In this document: positions 6,987-9,017 of the stretch, in pieces
Layout: the number at the start of each line of letters is the position of its first letter
Numbering within the stretch: position 1 is the stretch's first letter
Source of the DNA: an uncultured Sphingobacteriales bacterium
Lineage (GTDB): Bacteria > Bacteroidota > Bacteroidia > Chitinophagales > Chitinophagaceae
DNA: 9,017 nucleotides
NCBI GenBank assembly: GCA_946887085.1
Contig: CAMPKG010000126.1
Location: 1 to 9,017 of the forward strand
Direction of reading: 5' to 3'
The notes under the pieces: model-generated
Databases searched by the model: none
What the model was told of the DNA's origin: nothing
The model's input: only the letters and a program-made list of their open reading frames with translations
Translations under genes and position numbers: made by a program

Positions 6987-7507
6987 CCGTTCATTTTTAA
7001 CGGACTTAGTGGATTCGCGCTACTATAAGTATACATATGTGCTTCGGGCACAATGCCTGCGCGCACGGGATTATTGTGAATATAGCTGGTCTTCTGCTCT
7101 ATCATCGAAACATAGTTTAGAGGCAAACAAACAGGATAACTACCATTTTGCCATACCTGGAAATCTTTGTTCAGGTCATTTGTTATACCATGCCTTCTAA
7201 ATATCTCCAGCATCCATTCCTTACGGCTCTCTGTCTCATTTGACTCTATAAGCTTGTACAGCCCTTTGCTGGTAAATGACTTAAAATCACGCAACCAATC
7301 GCTTAGGTTCTTTTGCGACCGTGCAATAAGATGCACATGGTTCGTCATAATCACATAAGCGATTATCTCGAGCCCTTTATTCTTCTGACAGAATGCAAGA
7401 TTGTCAACCAAATAATCTTTGTATATCTGCCGGGTAAAAATATGTACCCAGTCTACAACGGTAAGGGTGATAAAATATAAATCGTCTGATGTAGCTGTTC
7501 GCCGCAT
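6983..7507 (-). CDS. REP-associated tyrosine transposase (RAYT, Y1/HUH family)
   Basis: The product is 174 residues, of the IS200/IS605-like Y1 transposase superfamily and the domesticated RAYT branch. YFITLTVVDWVHIFTR (11-26) forms the first strands. The HUH metal-binding motif is H57-V-H59 in MTNHVHLIAR. KEWMLEIF (97-104) and the C-terminal SYIHNNPVRAG (141-151) supply the probable nucleophile Tyr142. These enzymes cut and rejoin single-stranded DNA at REP hairpins using a 5'-phosphotyrosine link. The ORF is intact with key residues present, so it may be active. It lies between two inverted REP hairpins, and its stop codon sits inside the GTAG at the foot of one. It points opposite to the surface-protein gene and is codirectional with fabF, but the fabF terminator separates them. 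The start ATG at 7507 is the only good one. Family assignment is strong; activity is inferred. Confidence 0.93.
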   Translation of the reverse strand: MRRTATSDDLYFITLTVVDWVHIFTRQIYKDYLVDNLAFCQKNKGLEIIAYVIMTNHVHLIARSQKNLSDWLRDFKSFTSKGLYKLIESNETESRKEWMLEIFRRHGITNDLNKDFQVWQNGSYPVCLPLNYVSMIEQKTSYIHNNPVRAGIVPEAHMYTYSSANPLSPLKMNG

Positions 7508-7528
7508 GATACAATATATAACATTGGA

Positions 7529-7561
7529 GTATCTGGTTCAAGCGAGGACGCTTGAACCAGT
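7529..7561 (+). repeat. REP hairpin upstream of the RAYT gene
   Basis: Arms CTGGTTCAAGCG (7533-7544) and CGCTTGAACCAG (7549-7560) form a perfect 12-bp stem with loop AGGA. A GTAT tetranucleotide at 7529-7532 precedes the hairpin, in the position of GTAG in the other copy. Bases 7534-7561 are the exact reverse complement of 6954-6981, loop included, so the two form an inverted REP pair around the transposase gene. Confidence 0.85.
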
Positions 7562-7570
7562 AAAGAGAGT

Positions 7571-7602
7571 AAAAAAATGCCGGGCCATGTGCCCGGCATT
7601 TT
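7571..7602 (-). terminator. Rho-independent terminator of fabF
   Basis: A perfect 12-bp stem pairs 7574-7585 with 7591-7602 around a 5-base loop. On the minus strand it is followed by seven T (7577-7571). In the plus direction only four T follow, so it acts mainly for fabF. It also insulates the RAYT gene from fabF transcription. Confidence 0.92.
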
Positions 7603-7606
7603 AAGT

Positions 7607-7632
7607 GGTGTCAGTTGTTACCAACTGACACC
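7607..7632 (-). repeat. Perfect hairpin in the fabF 3' untranslated region, GUAA loop
   Basis: Eleven-bp arms GGTGTCAGTTG and CAACTGACACC close on a 4-base loop that reads GUAA in the fabF transcript, a GNRA-type tetraloop. It lies between the fabF stop and the terminator and has no T run of its own. It may protect the mRNA 3' end or be a second kind of repeated hairpin; this is inference. Confidence 0.75.
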
Positions 7633-7648
7633 TCCCGGAAAATAACCA

Positions 7649-8887
7649 TTACACCTTCTTAAATATCACGATCGCATTATGCCCGCCGAAGCCGAAAGTA
7701 TTGCTCATGGCTGCGCGTATGTCTTTCTTCACAGCTTTGCCGGTAACAATATTCAAGGATGAAGGCACCTGCTCGTCGATGTTGGTAGTATTGATGGTTG
7801 GTGGTACCAGCCCTTCTGTAATGGCCTTTACAGAAATGATACCTTCAACAGCGCCTGCTGCGCCCAACAGGTGGCCGGTCATTGATTTGGTGGCGCTGAT
7901 GAGCAGACCTTTATTCTCACCAAATACCTGTTCTATAGCTTTTACCTCGCTTACATCTCCAACAGGTGTTGAGGTAGCATGCGGGTTCAGGTAGTCGATG
8001 TCATTCGCGGTCATTCCTGCATCCTGAAGCGCAAACCTCATTGCCTGCGATGCACCCAATCCTTCCGGGTGAGTTGCCGTCATATGGTAAGCATCGGCAG
8101 TCATAGCCGCGCCTGCTACCTCAGCATATATCTTAGCACCGCGTGCTTTAGCGTGCTCATATTCTTCCAGTATCAACGCACCTGCACCCTCGCCCATTAC
8201 AAAACCGTCGCGCTCCTTGTCGAAAGGTCGTGATGCAGCAGCGGGGTCATCATTGCGGGTTGACATAGCTTTCATTGCAGAGAATCCGCCGACAGAAGCA
8301 GGTGTGATCGGTGCTTCAGACCCACCGGTCACAATGATCTTAGCCTTGCCCATACGGATATAATTCATTGCATCCATGATAGCAGTGTTTGATGTAGCGC
8401 AGGCCGATACCGTGGTATAGTTGATACCCATGAAGCCAAATTTCAGCGATATCATGCCCGATGCCATGTTGACGATCAGCTTAGGCACAAAGAAAGGACT
8501 GAACCTTGGCTCGTGGCCGGATACTACATACTCTTCCACTTGTTCCTCGAATGTAGCCATACCCCCCTGTCCTGAACCCCAGATAACACCTACATCAAAT
8601 GGCGACATCTTGCTGAAATCGAAACCGGAATCATCCACGGCTTGTTTAGCAGCTACCAGCGCATACTGCGTGAAGGGGTCAGTGCGCTTGATCTCGTTCC
8701 GGTCAAGATAGAGTTCAGGCTGAAAACCTTCTACCTGGCAGGCAAATCTGCATTTAAATTTGCCGGCGTCGAATTTATGTATGGTTTTGGCACCGCTCTT
8801 GCCGGCAACAATATTGTTCCAGAAAGTGCTGATATCATTACCTAATGGAGCCACAACACCCATGCCCGTTACTACTACTCTTTTCAT
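7649..8887 (-). CDS. fabF: Beta-ketoacyl-ACP synthase II
   Basis: The enzyme condenses malonyl-ACP with acyl-ACP in the elongation cycle of type II fatty acid synthesis; it is a cytoplasmic homodimer. The product is 412 residues, the normal FabF length. The thiolase-fold N-terminus is KRVVVTGMGVVAPLG. The nucleophile is Cys163 in VSACATSNTAI. The decarboxylation histidines are His303 in NPHATSTPVGD and His339 in KSMTGHLLGAAG, with Lys334 just before. The glycine-rich end is FGFGGHNAIV. All these match E. coli FabF nearly position for position. In many bacteria fabF follows acpP; here the short upstream stretch in the window does not encode ACP. A stable hairpin and a strong terminator follow the stop, so fabF ends its transcript. 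FabF is favoured over FabB by the motif pattern and length. Identity is near certain. Confidence 0.96.
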   Translation of the reverse strand: MKRVVVTGMGVVAPLGNDISTFWNNIVAGKSGAKTIHKFDAGKFKCRFACQVEGFQPELYLDRNEIKRTDPFTQYALVAAKQAVDDSGFDFSKMSPFDVGVIWGSGQGGMATFEEQVEEYVVSGHEPRFSPFFVPKLIVNMASGMISLKFGFMGINYTTVSACATSNTAIMDAMNYIRMGKAKIIVTGGSEAPITPASVGGFSAMKAMSTRNDDPAAASRPFDKERDGFVMGEGAGALILEEYEHAKARGAKIYAEVAGAAMTADAYHMTATHPEGLGASQAMRFALQDAGMTANDIDYLNPHATSTPVGDVSEVKAIEQVFGENKGLLISATKSMTGHLLGAAGAVEGIISVKAITEGLVPPTINTTNIDEQVPSSLNIVTGKAVKKDIRAAMSNTFGFGGHNAIVIFKKV

Positions 8888-8914
8888 TTCTTAAGTTTCA
8901 AATTGTAAAGATGA

Positions 8915-9016
8915 TCAGACAGATGCGAGCACCTGCCTGTATATAGTTTCAAAATATTTTTTCCCAAGCACGCGCGAAAATAACAAGGATGCCAGCATAT
9001 TTGACACCATCATGGT
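8915..9016 (-). CDS. Possible C-terminal tail of a gene upstream of fabF (partial)
   Basis: A frame is open from the window edge to a TGA at 8917-8915, giving 33 residues that end LLFSRVLGKKYFETIYRQVL and then ASV. If real, its stop is 27 bases before the fabF start, which would suit an operon. It does not look like the end of acyl carrier protein. An open frame this short can occur by chance and I recognise no family, so this is only a possibility. The stretch shows no clear -33/-7 promoter for fabF, which slightly favours readthrough from an upstream gene. Confidence 0.25.
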   Translation of the reverse strand, partial: TMMVSNMLASLLFSRVLGKKYFETIYRQVLASV

Positions 9017-9017
9017 A

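Noticed and set aside
8888..8914. A fabF promoter box (ACAATTTG) just before the start
   Set aside because: It does not fit TAnnTTTG and would put the transcription start almost on the ATG; no -33 partner is seen.

Overview
The window looks like a chromosomal segment from a member of the Bacteroidota, plausibly the Chitinophagales/Sphingobacteriales side. Three observations support this: promoter -7 boxes of the TAnnTTTG type, start codons without clear Shine-Dalgarno sequences, and a large secreted protein ending in a type IX secretion (Por) sorting domain. The genus assignment is an inference; no rRNA or other phylogenetic marker is present.

Layout, left to right. (1) The 3' end of a VOC/glyoxalase-superfamily gene (+). 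(2) A small multidrug resistance transporter of the SugE/Gdx type (+), whose stop codon directly abuts the stop of (3), a convergent gene for a small conserved membrane protein of unknown function (-). (4) A divergent intergenic region with two outward-facing TACCTTTG promoter boxes. It serves gene 3 and (5) gap, NAD-type glyceraldehyde-3-phosphate dehydrogenase (+). Gap is followed by a UUCG-loop terminator and then (6) pgk, phosphoglycerate kinase (+). Gap and Pgk catalyse consecutive steps of lower glycolysis. (7) A 1080-residue secreted, repeat-rich surface protein (+) with signal peptide, N-terminal jelly-roll-like module, six ~80-residue Ig-like repeats, two further Ig-like domains and a T9SS C-terminal signal. 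(8) A REP-associated tyrosine transposase (RAYT, -) bracketed by two inverted copies of a REP hairpin. (9) fabF, beta-ketoacyl-ACP synthase II (-), followed by a GUAA-loop hairpin and a strong terminator. The last 130 bases hold the fabF upstream region and possibly the tail of another gene.

The metabolic genes are ordinary housekeeping genes with all key catalytic residues visible. The accessory content lies between pgk and fabF: the surface protein and the RAYT/REP module. The most notable structures are the REP pair, in which the RAYT stop codon forms part of the GTAG tetranucleotide at the hairpin foot; a pair of perfect 26-bp inverted terminator sequences on either side of the surface-protein gene; and an alternating A-B-A-B pattern in the Ig-like repeats that points to duplication of a 480-bp unit. 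I see no CRISPR array, tRNA, rRNA, prophage or clear defence system. Nothing in the window is convincingly a wholly new system.
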